Assembly: GCA_900074725.1 (NCBI GenBank)
Contig: LT598455.1
Coordinates: 311,802-375,801 of the forward strand
Reading direction: 5' to 3'
Source of the DNA: Lachancea dasiensis
Lineage: Eukaryota; Ascomycota; Saccharomycetes; Saccharomycetales; Saccharomycetaceae
DNA: 64,000 bases
This document shows, piece by piece, positions 51,797 to 62,006 of this stretch. Below the pieces are notes generated by a model. It was not told the DNA's origin, searched no databases, and saw only the letters and a program-made list of their open reading frames with translations. The translations under genes and the position numbers were made by a program. Each line of letters starts with the position of its first letter. Position 1 is the stretch's first letter.

Positions 51797-53350
51797 TTAC
51801 TGATCCACAGTATACCTCTTCTCCCATGAAATTAATTTTCCGGTCAAATCATCCATCATTTTCAAACTTTCATCAAAACTACTGTAGATTGTGTCAACTT
51901 TCTTGAAAAATTCCTCATTCTCAACAAATTCTGTAAGCTTCTGCTTCTCGAGCTGGTCTTCTGATAGTTCATACTGGGTTCTTGATATGTATTCCAAGAT
52001 TGCACTCACACGCCGTCTCATTTCATTCATGCTAGTCCCTTGACTCGGTATCCTGGGCTTGATGGGCCTGTTGATACCTATGTCGGTTGTATCGTTGCCG
52101 TTGGAGGTAGGTGCACGAGGTGCATTTCTATTTTTCATTTTACGAGGTGCTCCTCTTTTGGATTTACGCTTAAGTTCCTCTTCTGACGAGGTAGCTGGGG
52201 TAGCGGGAAGAGAGCTGGGCTTAGATCGCTTTTTGGGAGGTTCGTCTGTAGTAGCTTCTGTATCAGGACCAACTGCAACTGCATCGTCCTCGTTTCCTTC
52301 CGACATTTTCTCCTCTTCAAATACGTGAGTACCGAGCTCCTCATCGGCCTGAGATGTACGTCTGCTCTCTTTAAGAGCTTTTTCAAGCATCAGTTGATAT
52401 TGTTTTTCCTCGCGTGCCGAGGAGGTGGCGCGGCGCCTGTCTAATGACCTGCGGTCCTCATCGGAATCCCTCCTGCCCAGGATAGCCTGTTCCCCGTTAG
52501 CGTCTTTTTGTCTTTGTTGCCTTTTCCGGGATTTGGTCTCTTTTTGCATTGTAGCAGGCTTTAGAGGATCCGGTTTTACACCCACGCTGGAAACTTCTAT
52601 AGCTGCCCTATTTCGGCCACTATTTCCGCCGGTCACATTTGCAGTACGAACCTTTTCGCCTTCGTTGGAAACCTCGTCATCTCGTACCCTCGATCTTCGA
52701 TTTTGGCGTTTACCATGTTGGACTGGCTTATAAGACGACCGGCGTTGGTCAGACTCTGTGGTGTAAAGCGTATGCAATTCCGGGCGGCACGATTCGCACC
52801 AGTACTTGTCCGGCGCACTTCCTTCGCCGTCGGTGATTCCAACGCAGAATCCATGTTGCCATACACTGCACGATTCGCATTGAATGTACAACCCAGATTC
52901 ATCGGGCGGGTCCACCTCTCCACATATACACCTCGTCTCGCCCTCTTCCTCCTCCTCCTCCTCCTCATCCTCCTCCTCATCTGGTTCCCGCTGCTCCTGC
53001 TGTGGTTCCAGCTTTAGCTCCTGCTCCTCTTCCTGTTCCTTCTCATTCTCTTCTACCACAGCTGCTCTCCCCTCGGCCACTAACGCAGCTTCCTGCGAGA
53101 TTCTTAGCGGCGCGTTCACCTCTTGCTTGGAACTCCGGGCGAACTTCTCTTCAAGCTTGACACCCTCGGCATCATCATCCAGACGAACGTTGTCTGTACG
53201 CAATGCCTGCTCCTGGTGTTGCTCATTAGATTGCTGGTGAGCGACTTCTGGCTCACGGGCCGTATTGCCCTCAGACAAACTAGTGTTTTCGGACGCCATC
53301 TTCACAGCAGTGGAAGTCAAAGCTTCCGCGTTTCCGCCAGCGGTTGACAT
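51797..53350 (-). CDS. CTI6: PHD-finger protein Cti6 (Rpd3L subunit)
   Basis: PHD protein of the Rpd3L histone deacetylase complex, which also links Cyc8-Tup1 with SAGA at iron-regulated genes. The 517 residues (506 in S. cerevisiae) are mostly charged and disordered. A run of Glu/Asp (about 123-138) precedes one PHD finger: C141, C143, C158, C161, H166, C169, C185 and C188, with the aromatic VWQHGFCVGI that helps read methylated H3K4. Basic, Ser-rich stretches (RRSRVR, KKRSKPSS, KRKSKRGAPRKMK) follow, then a conserved helical C terminus (RRRVSAILEYISRTQYELSE...). Confidence 0.88.
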   Translation of the reverse strand: MSTAGGNAEALTSTAVKMASENTSLSEGNTAREPEVAHQQSNEQHQEQALRTDNVRLDDDAEGVKLEEKFARSSKQEVNAPLRISQEAALVAEGRAAVVEENEKEQEEEQELKLEPQQEQREPDEEEDEEEEEEEEGETRCICGEVDPPDESGLYIQCESCSVWQHGFCVGITDGEGSAPDKYWCESCRPELHTLYTTESDQRRSSYKPVQHGKRQNRRSRVRDDEVSNEGEKVRTANVTGGNSGRNRAAIEVSSVGVKPDPLKPATMQKETKSRKRQQRQKDANGEQAILGRRDSDEDRRSLDRRRATSSAREEKQYQLMLEKALKESRRTSQADEELGTHVFEEEKMSEGNEDDAVAVGPDTEATTDEPPKKRSKPSSLPATPATSSEEELKRKSKRGAPRKMKNRNAPRAPTSNGNDTTDIGINRPIKPRIPSQGTSMNEMRRRVSAILEYISRTQYELSEDQLEKQKLTEFVENEEFFKKVDTIYSSFDESLKMMDDLTGKLISWEKRYTVDQ

Positions 53351-53911
53351 TACTCGAGACTAGGTTTGCCTAATGTTTACGGTGGCCTAGCTATCCGCTG
53401 AATCCATCATCCTTGTAGTAATTTAGAGTGGAAGTCACTGAGTACTAAGATTACGAGTACGGGTGCACTTACGAGTACCGAGCCGATATGAAATCCTGCC
53501 GAGTAACATTAATCAGGAAGCTTCGCGGCGGACCCAACCCGCGTTAGCGGCCATCGGCAAGCGATACACAGGAGCCCAGTGGTGGTTTGGTCGGAAAAAT
53601 CTCTGAGCAAAGCGGGTTGGTTGGGCAAAATGAAACGCCTAATTTAGCACCTATGCCAAGAGTAGTCAATCCCTTCTCGAAGGGGGTTTCTTTGAAATCT
53701 AGAAGCTCCAAAACGGCTCATATTTCCATGGCCAAATTTTTGTATATTTAGTTTTAAGGTGATAAACAGACAACTACTGTTTAACAATAGCGATGCGCAC
53801 TACTGCCTCAATTTTCGACAACCACGTATGCTTCTACTCACACTATGACTAGCATAAGTACTAGACTATTTATTCTCACTCTTACTCTTACTGCCACTCC
53901 AACTCCAACTC

Positions 53912-53913
<2 letters not shown>

Positions 53914-53943
<30 letters not shown>
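53914..53943 (+). repeat. ACT trinucleotide microsatellite, ten units
   Basis: Thirty bases of uninterrupted ACT, preceded by degenerate ACTCCA units, in a non-coding region between CTI6 and RPL17. Confidence 0.95.
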
Positions 53944-53944
<1 letters not shown>

Positions 53945-54231
53945 ATCACTATTGTCTGTTCTGTCCGCACCGGCCAATTTCGTACCCATTTTCTATCAGT
54001 GTTCTGGAAACAGCCCATATTGGAAACATACGGGAAACAAACTGGAAACACAAAGAAAATGTGACTGTGGACACCTCAGCCTAGTTGACGATGCTCTTCT
54101 TGCCTCGGGAATCACAACCGTGGTCTCAGTAAACTGCGGACTCGAAGCACCTTCTTCTGGTTGATCACGATAAATGTAATCGTCATTGACGAGCGTTCCT
54201 GCTTGGTGGATGTTGTGACTGCTAATAGGTA

Positions 54232-54244
54232 AAACCCACACACC
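54232..54244 (+). promoter_or_regulatory. Candidate Rap1 site of RPL17
   Basis: AAACCCACACACC fits the Rap1 consensus RWACCCANNCAYY at every position. It lies about 415 bp before the RPL17 ATG, within the range used at yeast ribosomal protein promoters. Only one such site was seen; pairs are usual. Confidence 0.55.
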
Positions 54245-54329
54245 CACTCGAGTTTAGAAATCCCCTTTTGAAATTTCACGTTTTAAAAAAAAGTTGCGTC
54301 GTATCACTTCCTCGCGAAATTGCGTTGGC

Positions 54330-54570
54330 CGTGCGTGGGACACTGAGGTGCTGCGTAGAGCCACGGGGAGCGGTAGGAAGAGCTCTCTGGCCAGGGCCGC
54401 CTGGTGCAACTAGGCAGCAGTGGTCCCTCTGTCTGCCGGCCCAGACCCTCCTGCCGACGGTGCACCCTAGGCAGAAGCTCCTGCCTAGCGAGTCGGGCTG
54501 GCCTCTGGTCCTCACTGGCACAGTCCGCAGGAGGTCGCTGTTCGCCTTCCTCGGCAGACTCTCGTGGGAT
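54330..54570 (+). other. GC-rich block with inverted repeats upstream of RPL17
   Basis: About 240 bp, roughly two-thirds G+C by eye, in otherwise AT-leaning intergenic DNA. It contains a CCAGG/CCTGG hairpin (54391-54404), an 8-bp perfect hairpin CTAGGCAG with loop aagctc (54467-54488), and a further direct copy of CTAGGCAG at 54410-54417 that could pair with the same partner arm. Both strands are open by composition, and neither product resembles a protein. It ends about 90 bp before the RPL17 start. It could be a structured 5' leader, an ncRNA gene or a promoter feature. Confidence 0.5.
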
Positions 54571-54659
54571 CGTGAATTATACCAAAATTACCAGAATATC
54601 ACCGATTGTCATTAGTTGATATATACACTTGAACAGAAAACTCCAAAAGACATCCAATT

Positions 54660-55477
54660 ATGGCTAGATACGGTGCTACTTCTACCAACCCAGCTAAGTC
54701 GGCCGCTGCTCGTGGTTCTTACTTGCGTGTTTCTTTCAAGAACACCCGTGAGACCGCTCAGGCCATCAACGGATGGGGTTTGGAAAAGGCTCAGAAATAC
54801 TTGGAACAAGTTTTGGACCACCAGAGAGCCATCCCATTCAGAAGATTCAACTCCTCGATCGGTAGAACTGCTCAAGGTAAGGAGTTCGGTGTCACCAAGG
54901 CCAGATGGCCAGCCAAGTCTGTCAAGTTCGTCCAGGACTTGTTGCAAAACGCTGCTGCTAACGCTGAGGTATGTTAAGATTTGAGAACTAAGGAAGTATC
55001 AGAGTAATAGTGGCTATGTGGAGAAATGGGTCCAGCTTTCTGCTTGGGACTTTTTTTTTTGGCGGATGGAAAGAGCCCGCGGGTTATGTTTCGTGTTACG
55101 GTGTGGTGTTTGTGGTCGTGGCTACCACATGCTTTGCCGGGATGCAATCATGCTATCGCGGTTAATGGCGCCCTACATTCCTTTGCTCACAACTTTTATC
55201 ACCTTATCATTTTACTAACAATAGTTTACAGGCCAAGGGTTTGGACTCCACCAAGCTTTTCGTTTCCCACATCCAGGTCAACAAGGCTCCAAAGCAAAGA
55301 AGAAGAACTTTCAGAGCTCACGGTAGAATCAACAAGTACGAATCCAGTCCATCCCACATTGAACTTGTTCTAACCGAAAAGGAGGAAGCCGTTGAGAAGG
55401 CTGCCGAAAAGAAGGTTGTCAGATTGTCCTCTAGACAAAGAGGTAGATTGGCCGAACAAAAGCGTATCGCCGCTTAA
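54660..55477 (+). CDS. RPL17: 60S ribosomal protein uL22 (Rpl17), spliced
   Basis: Ribosomal protein lining the polypeptide exit tunnel. Exons are 54660-54968 and 55232-55477. The intron (54969-55231, 263 nt) has GTATGT at the 5' site, TACTAAC at 55213-55219 and a TTTACAG acceptor, and falls between the Glu and Ala codons of NAEAKGLD. Joined they give 184 residues, the same as S. cerevisiae Rpl17, beginning [20 protein letters not shown] and ending [14 protein letters not shown]. Leu codons are almost all TTG, typical of high expression. The intronless reading would end after 105 codons. The downstream neighbour COY1 matches the RPL17A locus, and nearby SWI3 matches the RPL17B locus, so this is the unduplicated ancestor position. 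Confidence 0.98.
54969..55231 (+). other. RPL17 intron
   Basis: 263 nt with canonical GTATGT, TACTAAC (12 nt before the acceptor AG at 55230-55231) and TTTACAG. The short branch-to-acceptor distance is normal for yeast. A poly-T run lies near 55049. No snoRNA boxes were recognised in it. Confidence 0.96.
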
Positions 55478-55732
55478 ATAAGAAAGGGCTTATAAAACAA
55501 AAATTAGTGCTTTTAAACTACCATTATCTCTTCTGTATAATCTAACGCAACAAATATTGTACCGCTAAGTCGTATCCTTGTGCTGCTGAAGGGCGTCAGT
55601 CGTACTCATCACGCTGCATGCGCAGAGGGGCCAGGAAAGGAAAAAGGGAAATACACAATCATTGAGACCAAACGTATTAGGAAAGGCAGTGAGTGGTCTG
55701 TGATGAAGGATGTTACCGGATCATTTTGATCG

Positions 55733-57622
55733 CTATATTCTCACACCGCTGTCGATAGTAACCTCTCCGCCGCTTAGACTTGCCACGTAGATACATATCA
55801 CTAGCATTAACACATGCAATCCGAGACAATATAGCATGAAAAACATTCGACTGGTCTTATTCGCCAGTATGATCTTGGCAAAGCTCAAGAACAACTTCTC
55901 TAGTGGAGAAACGCCTTTTTTCTGGAAGTTGTTTAATTCTTGCTGCTTAAATTCCGCTAATGGATGTAAAGATTCGTTATAGCTCCTCGAATAGGGGCTT
56001 TGGTCGTCAGTATGGTCGCCTTTCGACACATAGGAGGAGAGGTACCGAATTCTCTCATATAACTTTGAATTGTCATTCTTCAACCTTTCGAGTTCCGTCC
56101 TCGAACTTCCTTGATTTAGGTTAGTTTGCCGGAGTTTTTTCTCCAGCTCTGTTATCTTGACACGGAGCCTATCTCGCTGTTGCATCACTATCGGTAAGAT
56201 CGTTGAATTTCCATTGGACAGCTGAAAACTTTCGGCCTCTTCCGGTATGCCAACTATAGAGCTGGTCGGTGACAGCTTTCCGCCAGGTCTTGTTGAATTG
56301 CCAACGCGGTTCATTTGGCGTGTCACACCGGACATCATACTGGCAGTGTCGTTAATAGAGCTGACGTTTTCAATTTTTTCTAAATCTAGCTCCAACTTAG
56401 CATTTGAATCCTCAAGGTGCTTGACTTGGGCGACTAATTTTTTGTTCTCACCTTGTACTCGAGAAATTTCTCTGTCCATTCCATTAAATTTCCCTCTAAG
56501 CTCCGCTAAATTAGATTGAAGTTTCTTGTTGGCGTTCAACAGTGTAGAATCCACGTCTCCCTTCTCGTCGTCAGAAGTTCCGAACTCAATTTTCTTCAGA
56601 GCTGTAAGCTCCTGCTTGATTGCATCGTAGTCAGCATATATATTCAGCTTACGGGCCTTCTTGTCAAGCTCATCTTGCGAGGACGTTACCTGTTGCTCAA
56701 GAGCCTTGACGCGGTTTTGTTGTTCTTTTAATTCTTCCGCTCTTGAGCGGCGCTCACGTTCGAGGGAGGCGCAAAGCAGAGCATTTTCAGACTCAAGTCC
56801 ATTGATCTTGAGGCCCCTTGTGTTTAGCTCGGATTCGCGTTCTTGTTCACTTGTAGCCTTGGCCAGTGCACCACTCAACTCCTCGTTCCTCTTCTCTAAT
56901 TCAACGATCCTCGACTGGGATGACTGAATCTCTTGCAAAAGTAACTCATTTTCTGCGGATTGACGCTGGTCCTCTGTAACACTTGTCTGACCATCGACAT
57001 GCTGAGATAACTTGTTTTCCAAGATTTTGTTGGTGTCTTTGTAAGTTTCCAGTTGACGATTAAATTCTTTTTCACGTTCTTTCCAATTCCTCTCTTTTTC
57101 GAAGAATTGAGAGCGCAATTCCTGCTCCTTTGCCGATATTCTCTTTGCCAACGTCTTTGCAGAGTTTTGCTCCAAGTCCAGGACCCTTGCACGAACCTTA
57201 TCGTAATCTGCGTACTTTGATAATTTGTTTTCCAACTCGTCGATTGTGCGTTTCAACTTCTCAGAGTCACTTGATTCTCCTGATTGCTGTGTACAAAACT
57301 CTAATAGAGGTTGTGGATCCGGTGCTTCGGATAGCTTCGAGTATAAGGCGATTAGAACCTCCTCCGAGAATTTCGACCTTGACGTTAGACTATCAACTTC
57401 TTGTTGGTAACTTTTGATCACTTTATTCACCTGGGACAACTTGTCGTTTGCATCAAGTTTTTTGAATTGCTTGGTTTCTGTTGCCAGTAATTTGCGTGAG
57501 TTCAAAGACTTGGCTTCTAACTCCTTCACTGTTAAGACGCTCTCGTCGAGTTGTCGTTGCAATTCTGGTAAGCCAGCTTCTGACCATAGACTTGCCGCAT
57601 GTTGAAACACTGAGACATCCAT
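55733..57622 (-). CDS. COY1: Golgi CASP-like coiled-coil protein Coy1
   Basis: Golgin of the CASP family, a tail-anchored tether in intra-Golgi retrograde transport. The 629 residues start MDVSVFQHAASLWSEAGLPE, like yeast MDTSVYSHALDIWAKADL; a GTG 12 codons upstream is rejected as start. LNSRKLLATETKQFKKLDAN and LYSKLSEAPDPQPLLE are family blocks. Most of the chain is heptad coiled coil, followed by the CASP C-terminal region (QRDRLRVKITELEKKLRQTN, RIRYLSSY) and a C-terminal membrane segment (MFFMLYCLGLHVLMLVICIYV). S. cerevisiae Coy1 has 679 aa. It converges with RPL17, as at RPL17A. Confidence 0.93.
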   Translation of the reverse strand: MDVSVFQHAASLWSEAGLPELQRQLDESVLTVKELEAKSLNSRKLLATETKQFKKLDANDKLSQVNKVIKSYQQEVDSLTSRSKFSEEVLIALYSKLSEAPDPQPLLEFCTQQSGESSDSEKLKRTIDELENKLSKYADYDKVRARVLDLEQNSAKTLAKRISAKEQELRSQFFEKERNWKEREKEFNRQLETYKDTNKILENKLSQHVDGQTSVTEDQRQSAENELLLQEIQSSQSRIVELEKRNEELSGALAKATSEQERESELNTRGLKINGLESENALLCASLERERRSRAEELKEQQNRVKALEQQVTSSQDELDKKARKLNIYADYDAIKQELTALKKIEFGTSDDEKGDVDSTLLNANKKLQSNLAELRGKFNGMDREISRVQGENKKLVAQVKHLEDSNAKLELDLEKIENVSSINDTASMMSGVTRQMNRVGNSTRPGGKLSPTSSIVGIPEEAESFQLSNGNSTILPIVMQQRDRLRVKITELEKKLRQTNLNQGSSRTELERLKNDNSKLYERIRYLSSYVSKGDHTDDQSPYSRSYNESLHPLAEFKQQELNNFQKKGVSPLEKLFLSFAKIILANKTSRMFFMLYCLGLHVLMLVICIYVASLSGGEVTIDSGVRI

Positions 57623-58020
57623 GGCGTGACTCAAATGGTATCCAGGGATATATCCCACCCTTGCGTCTGTCCTTCGTTATGGATTCTATGGTTTGGCCCT
57701 GAACGTTTAGTACATTTGGCTTTATTTATCTTTTTATCTCTACATACGAAAACCGGAGTCCTCTATAGAATTACATTGAGTGGAGTTCGTTAGCTTTAGC
57801 TTTGAGGCATAGTTTGAGCTTCGTGTATGGCTTTGTAGTAAAACATGTGTGATAGCGTGCTTTTAAGAGGTGCCATACGAGCATTCTCAAAAGGTTCGGG
57901 CAAGAGATTTGATTGTTAACCACTCAAATCCATTAGATGCCAGCTTGAAATTACAGATATCGCCAGTCACATTAATAGCACAATTTCCGACAATGAAACT
58001 CGATTTTCGTACGCTTCATA
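57623..58020. other. COY1 promoter / SWI3 3' spacer
   Basis: About 400 bp between tandem minus-strand genes. No other gene is seen. Confidence 0.5.
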
Positions 58021-60207
58021 TCAGCCTGACCAGTAGCGGTAAGCCTGGGGAGCATTAATTGATACAGGTGTCACAAACGAATTGTTGGCATCGTTTAGAG
58101 ACTTTTGACCCTGTTCACGAGGAGTTCCATTTGCGGAAGGGGTTGACGACATTCCTCTGCCTAGACTGACTCTGGCTGGTCGATTTTGTATTTCTTTAAG
58201 CTCACTGAGGTGGGCCTCTAGCTTCTTTTTATCGTCGTGATCATCAATGCATTGCTGCAATTTGGAAGCAATTAATTGTGAATGCTTCGCCAGAGACAGT
58301 CGATGGACAAGCACGTCTTCCTGCTGCTTTTGTAAAGCTTTCTTTTCCATTTCCAAAGACTTCTCCATCGTTCCAAGCAGCTTCAATTTCAGGTTGACTT
58401 TCTTCATTTGAGCTTGCGTCAGTTCGTTAGCCAAAGCGTTTATTTGGCGTTCTTCGTTAGTGGCAAACACATGCGCCCTTGCACCCAGCGATGCGATGGC
58501 TAGTTCGCTGCCCTCTTTTATGTAGTCTTCACTTTTAGGAATTTCACTTTGGCCATCATTTTTCAAAGAGTCAATGGCTCGATTGGTCATTTTCTTGACC
58601 AGCTCTGGGTCGACCAAGCCAACTAGAAATGCAATTGTTGACATGACAGGATTGTCAGCCTTTGAGAAAGGAAGATGAGGTGCATATTTCAGAGGGCCTA
58701 ACTCTTCACAGGACTGGGACTGTAGATATGGATCCTCTATCGGAAGCTGCAAAAACCTCAATATACACTCTTCTGCGGTTTTGTTCCCCACAAAGTTAGC
58801 AACTTTCTGCCAGTCACTTTTGAACATCTGTAAACCCTTTAGTAACTTTTCTAGATCTTGTTTGGACCAATCTTTGTCGATCGTATCGAACACGTTAGGT
58901 CGCTGGAGCTTAGATGACGTCGTTCGCGTATCTGTGCCCTCTTCAGATGGTCTTTTTTTCTCATTTTCGGTTGGCGTGGTCAAATCATTCGAATAATCTG
59001 CCTTGCTATGGTCGCCAGGCGAATCTATTTGATGCATGAGTTTCTTCAACCGTGACAAATCTGGTATTTGGATAGCAGGTTTGTAACTTTCGAAAGGGAA
59101 AAGTCCCCTTGGTGCATCGTGCTTCGTTGTGAAGTCGCCAGTAAATGGTGGTTCCACCTGCTTGGGCTTGGTCTTCGCATTAACTTGATAATTTATTAGC
59201 CCCCACTTAGTCAGAAACTTATGGAGTCTGAGGATGGCGCCAGCGTCACCGCATAGATTTCTTCTTGCAGCTGTCATTGTGAAGTACTCATTAGGGTTTA
59301 AACGGTACGAATTCACCATAAAGTTACGATACTTGACATAAACTTGCGGCGTTTTCGATGGAATTCTATTGGTAAAAAATTCTGGTAAGGATTGCTTCTC
59401 TAAAGAATGAATCTTTTGCAAATGAAACCAGCGAGCATACGAAGGAATCACTATTTCGTGCGATTGTGGAACATACAAGTCGCTAGGTTTCGGTGTCTCT
59501 GTAGTTTGAGTATGTAAGCCAGAAGAATCCTCCTCCTCTTTAGGCAAGGAGCTCTGGCTGTGCTCGCCGATACCAAAAGATTGTTTGTTGGAGTGATTGT
59601 CAGTATCGAGCTCAGCTAACGCGCCCGCCTGCAAAGGAAGAGAGGGTTCTTGGGCCCGTGGTTGCTCATAACCATCTTCTGGTTGTACCTCGTCTGATTC
59701 TTTATGCTCATCCTTCTTCTCAGTCTGCTGGGAACGTACTGGTAGTTGCGAAAGGTCTTCCACTTTTTGTTCATCCTGTAGGATAGTTTCAACCTTAGGT
59801 ATAGGAGACTCATCTTTCGTGGGTATTTCGCTTCCCTTATCTACGGTAGTTTCTGTAGGCTCCGGGGATTTTTGCGTATTGTCCTCGAACGTTTTAATTG
59901 GTGCCTGATCTTCTACTTTGTCGACAGTCGATATCTGGATATTGTCATAGAGCGTGTCAGAATGCTCTACACCATTACCTTGGTCTTGGGGTTCAAATAC
60001 CATTTCATTCGATCCGTTAATAACATTTGCACCATTTGTATACTCAACCACCTCTTGTTCGCTATTTTCAATACTCTTAGGCTCGTTTTCTGAGTTGGTC
60101 TCTGCAACTACTGGTACTGTGTGGATTTCGTGGCTTGCACCACCGGACTCGCTGCGAATTGAGCCCAAACCATCCATGTCCTTGTGAGACTCTTCTTCCA
60201 TAGTCAT
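58021..60207 (-). CDS. SWI3: SWI/SNF chromatin-remodelling subunit Swi3
   Basis: Core scaffold subunit of the SWI/SNF complex. The 728 residues have a long acidic, disordered N terminus (1-245), a SWIRM domain (about 249-345: EIVIPSYARWFHLQKIHSLE, LPEFFTNRIPSKTP, RNFMVNSYRLNPNEYFT, LHKFLTKWGLINYQV), the HDAPRGLFPFESYKP block (363-377), a SANT domain (about 445-490: DWSKQDLEKLLKGLQMFKSD WQKVANFVGNK), and a C-terminal coiled coil for dimerisation. The paralogue Rsc8 is shorter (about 557 aa) and lacks the long N terminus, so this is Swi3 (825 aa in S. cerevisiae). KRE9 and RFA3 follow, as on S. cerevisiae chromosome X. Confidence 0.94.
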   Translation of the reverse strand: MTMEEESHKDMDGLGSIRSESGGASHEIHTVPVVAETNSENEPKSIENSEQEVVEYTNGANVINGSNEMVFEPQDQGNGVEHSDTLYDNIQISTVDKVEDQAPIKTFEDNTQKSPEPTETTVDKGSEIPTKDESPIPKVETILQDEQKVEDLSQLPVRSQQTEKKDEHKESDEVQPEDGYEQPRAQEPSLPLQAGALAELDTDNHSNKQSFGIGEHSQSSLPKEEEDSSGLHTQTTETPKPSDLYVPQSHEIVIPSYARWFHLQKIHSLEKQSLPEFFTNRIPSKTPQVYVKYRNFMVNSYRLNPNEYFTMTAARRNLCGDAGAILRLHKFLTKWGLINYQVNAKTKPKQVEPPFTGDFTTKHDAPRGLFPFESYKPAIQIPDLSRLKKLMHQIDSPGDHSKADYSNDLTTPTENEKKRPSEEGTDTRTTSSKLQRPNVFDTIDKDWSKQDLEKLLKGLQMFKSDWQKVANFVGNKTAEECILRFLQLPIEDPYLQSQSCEELGPLKYAPHLPFSKADNPVMSTIAFLVGLVDPELVKKMTNRAIDSLKNDGQSEIPKSEDYIKEGSELAIASLGARAHVFATNEERQINALANELTQAQMKKVNLKLKLLGTMEKSLEMEKKALQKQQEDVLVHRLSLAKHSQLIASKLQQCIDDHDDKKKLEAHLSELKEIQNRPARVSLGRGMSSTPSANGTPREQGQKSLNDANNSFVTPVSINAPQAYRYWSG

Positions 60208-62006
60208 TGAAGCCCTCGCCGCGCTCTTCGTCCCGATATGCAGGATTTATCTTTGGACGCTCTTGAATAACGAAGTTATCCAAGATGACTATTATTTGTT
60301 GTTTTCATCTTATATTTCGTTGTTAATGATAGAATTGACTACGGCATGTTTCGAGTTAAACACCACCCGTGAGTGAAACAGCATTTGGCATGGTCCAAGC
60401 TTGATCATGGCCCTGGCCGATCATATATAATAGCAAACAGTTTGTCTAATTCTGTGAATATCTACATCGCCGTCCATCGCGGTGCCCCAAGCATTAAAAT
60501 AGTCGATGTTCCTAATTCCCGGACGTTGGTGATGTTGATTGAGATACATTTGATAGTAGCTCGAATACAATGGTAGTGGCATTTTCCTATATACCTTGCA
60601 ATTTCAGAAACTATCCAAGAACCGCCAGAGTTGAGAGTGTCTTTTTCCTTCGTTTGGAACTGCCCTAATATCAATCTCATATTTCATCGTCCATTTTTTA
60701 TTGTTAGTATTACTATCCTCCTTCCCATAAGACCTTGCGGTGAATCTCCACGTTTTTATGTAAATTCCACGATCTTTCCCGAACATATCCTAGCTAGCAC
60801 CTTCAAAATAACTTTTATCGAGCAGCAGGGAGCTACACTGATAGTGCACTTATGGAGGGTGACGGAAGTAGAATGTCGAACCCTATGTTGCCTACCTGCA
60901 CCCTGAGGGCTCTACCGCACTGAAACGCAAAGAGATCACTTTATACTATAATGTCATCAGAATTTAGCCCGTCAGCTTCTCTTGATCAACGGAGGCCCCA
61001 AGGAAAGGTTCTGCTGTATCTATGGCCACAACTCCAAAGCGATTAATCTTGGGTAACACATGCTTCTCGTGATCTGATTGAAATCTTTTGGTCTTCTGCA
61101 CATATGAAAGCAACTGTGTAAAGTACTTGTATTGTTGGGAATGATGTGAATAAACTGATGGTGATGTGCGTCTAATCGCATAATCAGCGTCAGTAAATAT
61201 GTGACACAGTGGTACAGAATGATAGTACACAACCGAGGCCATACAAATAGAGCCACAAGCTAAGACAAACCGAAGAGAACAACTATTGTCCAATGGGATT
61301 GGCCATTGATAAGTTATCGGTAGTGTACGGCATTGAAGCCGTAATCCTTGGGCAATAGAATGATCTAGAATTGGTGATTAATAAATATGTTGACCAGAGT
61401 CACCAAGTGAGAATTGTATAAATACCAGGCTTTTGTTCAGGTAACTGAACCAACTCTAATGCCTAAAATAATCACGGAGAGATAAATAGAATTCCCTAGA
61501 TCCAAGTTACTCATCTTACAATGACCATGTCCGACTTACAAGACAAATTTAGTAAGCTTTCTACTGATGAATCAGATTCGCCTCAATATGTATATTGAAA
61601 ATCCATCACCAAGTATTGAACTAACAGCTCAGTTGAGGGGCAAATGAAAACTTATGTTGAATGGTTAGGTTATTCGCACATCCGGTGTCAATTCAGATAT
61701 CGATTCATTCGTATTCGGTGATATCTGCATTACTTTACGGAAGCCCCCATGCACTGCTCAAATGGGGCTGCTACTACTCTAGAACATTACTAGACACCTT
61801 ATTCGTGACCTGTGTTTTATTCCTCCTCTTTGAAAGTGGAAACGAACCGTCCTTTTCAAGACTCGATTCTTCTCGTCCTTCGCGATGACTGTTCGAGGCT
61901 TCGCTAAGCTAAGATTTATATAGATCTAATCTATCAAACAAACCTCTGCTATGGCATACTGCTATAAACAAGAGCCTGTGGAAATCATCACTAAGATCGA
62001 CCAACT
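60208..62006. other. SWI3-KRE9 divergent spacer (1.8 kb)
   Basis: No gene is recognised. A minus-strand frame of 109 codons at 60964-61293 starts only from TTG. Part of it (CSLRFVLACGSICMASVVYY) resembles a conceptual translation of the segment at 4489-4578; see the repeat entry. Near 61418 a tataaatacc and, about 100 bp on, a short ATG frame (MTMSDLQDKFSKLSTDESDS) loosely recall the promoter and gag start of a Ty-type relic, at very low confidence. The last 100 bp should hold the KRE9 promoter. Confidence 0.4.
61204..61291. repeat. Short dispersed repeat shared with 4491-4578
   Basis: About 88 bp, roughly 80% alike by eye over its best part, sharing gacacagtggtaca, gccatacaaat and ctaagacaa in the same order and spacing. 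Flanks do not align clearly. Both copies are open on the minus strand in the matching frame. Likely a relic of an old dispersed element or a decayed gene family; the class is unknown. Confidence 0.45.

Larger units (their letters stand above)
53351..54659. other. CTI6-RPL17 divergent spacer (1.3 kb)
   Basis: Near CTI6 the 10-mer ttacgagtac occurs twice (about 53450-53485). A microsatellite of ten ACT units is at 53914-53943. A perfect Rap1 consensus is at 54232-54244. From about 54330 to 54570 the DNA becomes strongly GC-rich with inverted repeats, listed separately. No protein gene is recognised. Confidence 0.6.

Noticed and set aside
60964-61293. 109-codon minus-strand frame upstream of KRE9 as a secreted protein gene
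   Set aside because: It begins only at TTG, and part of it is a dispersed repeat; no independent support.
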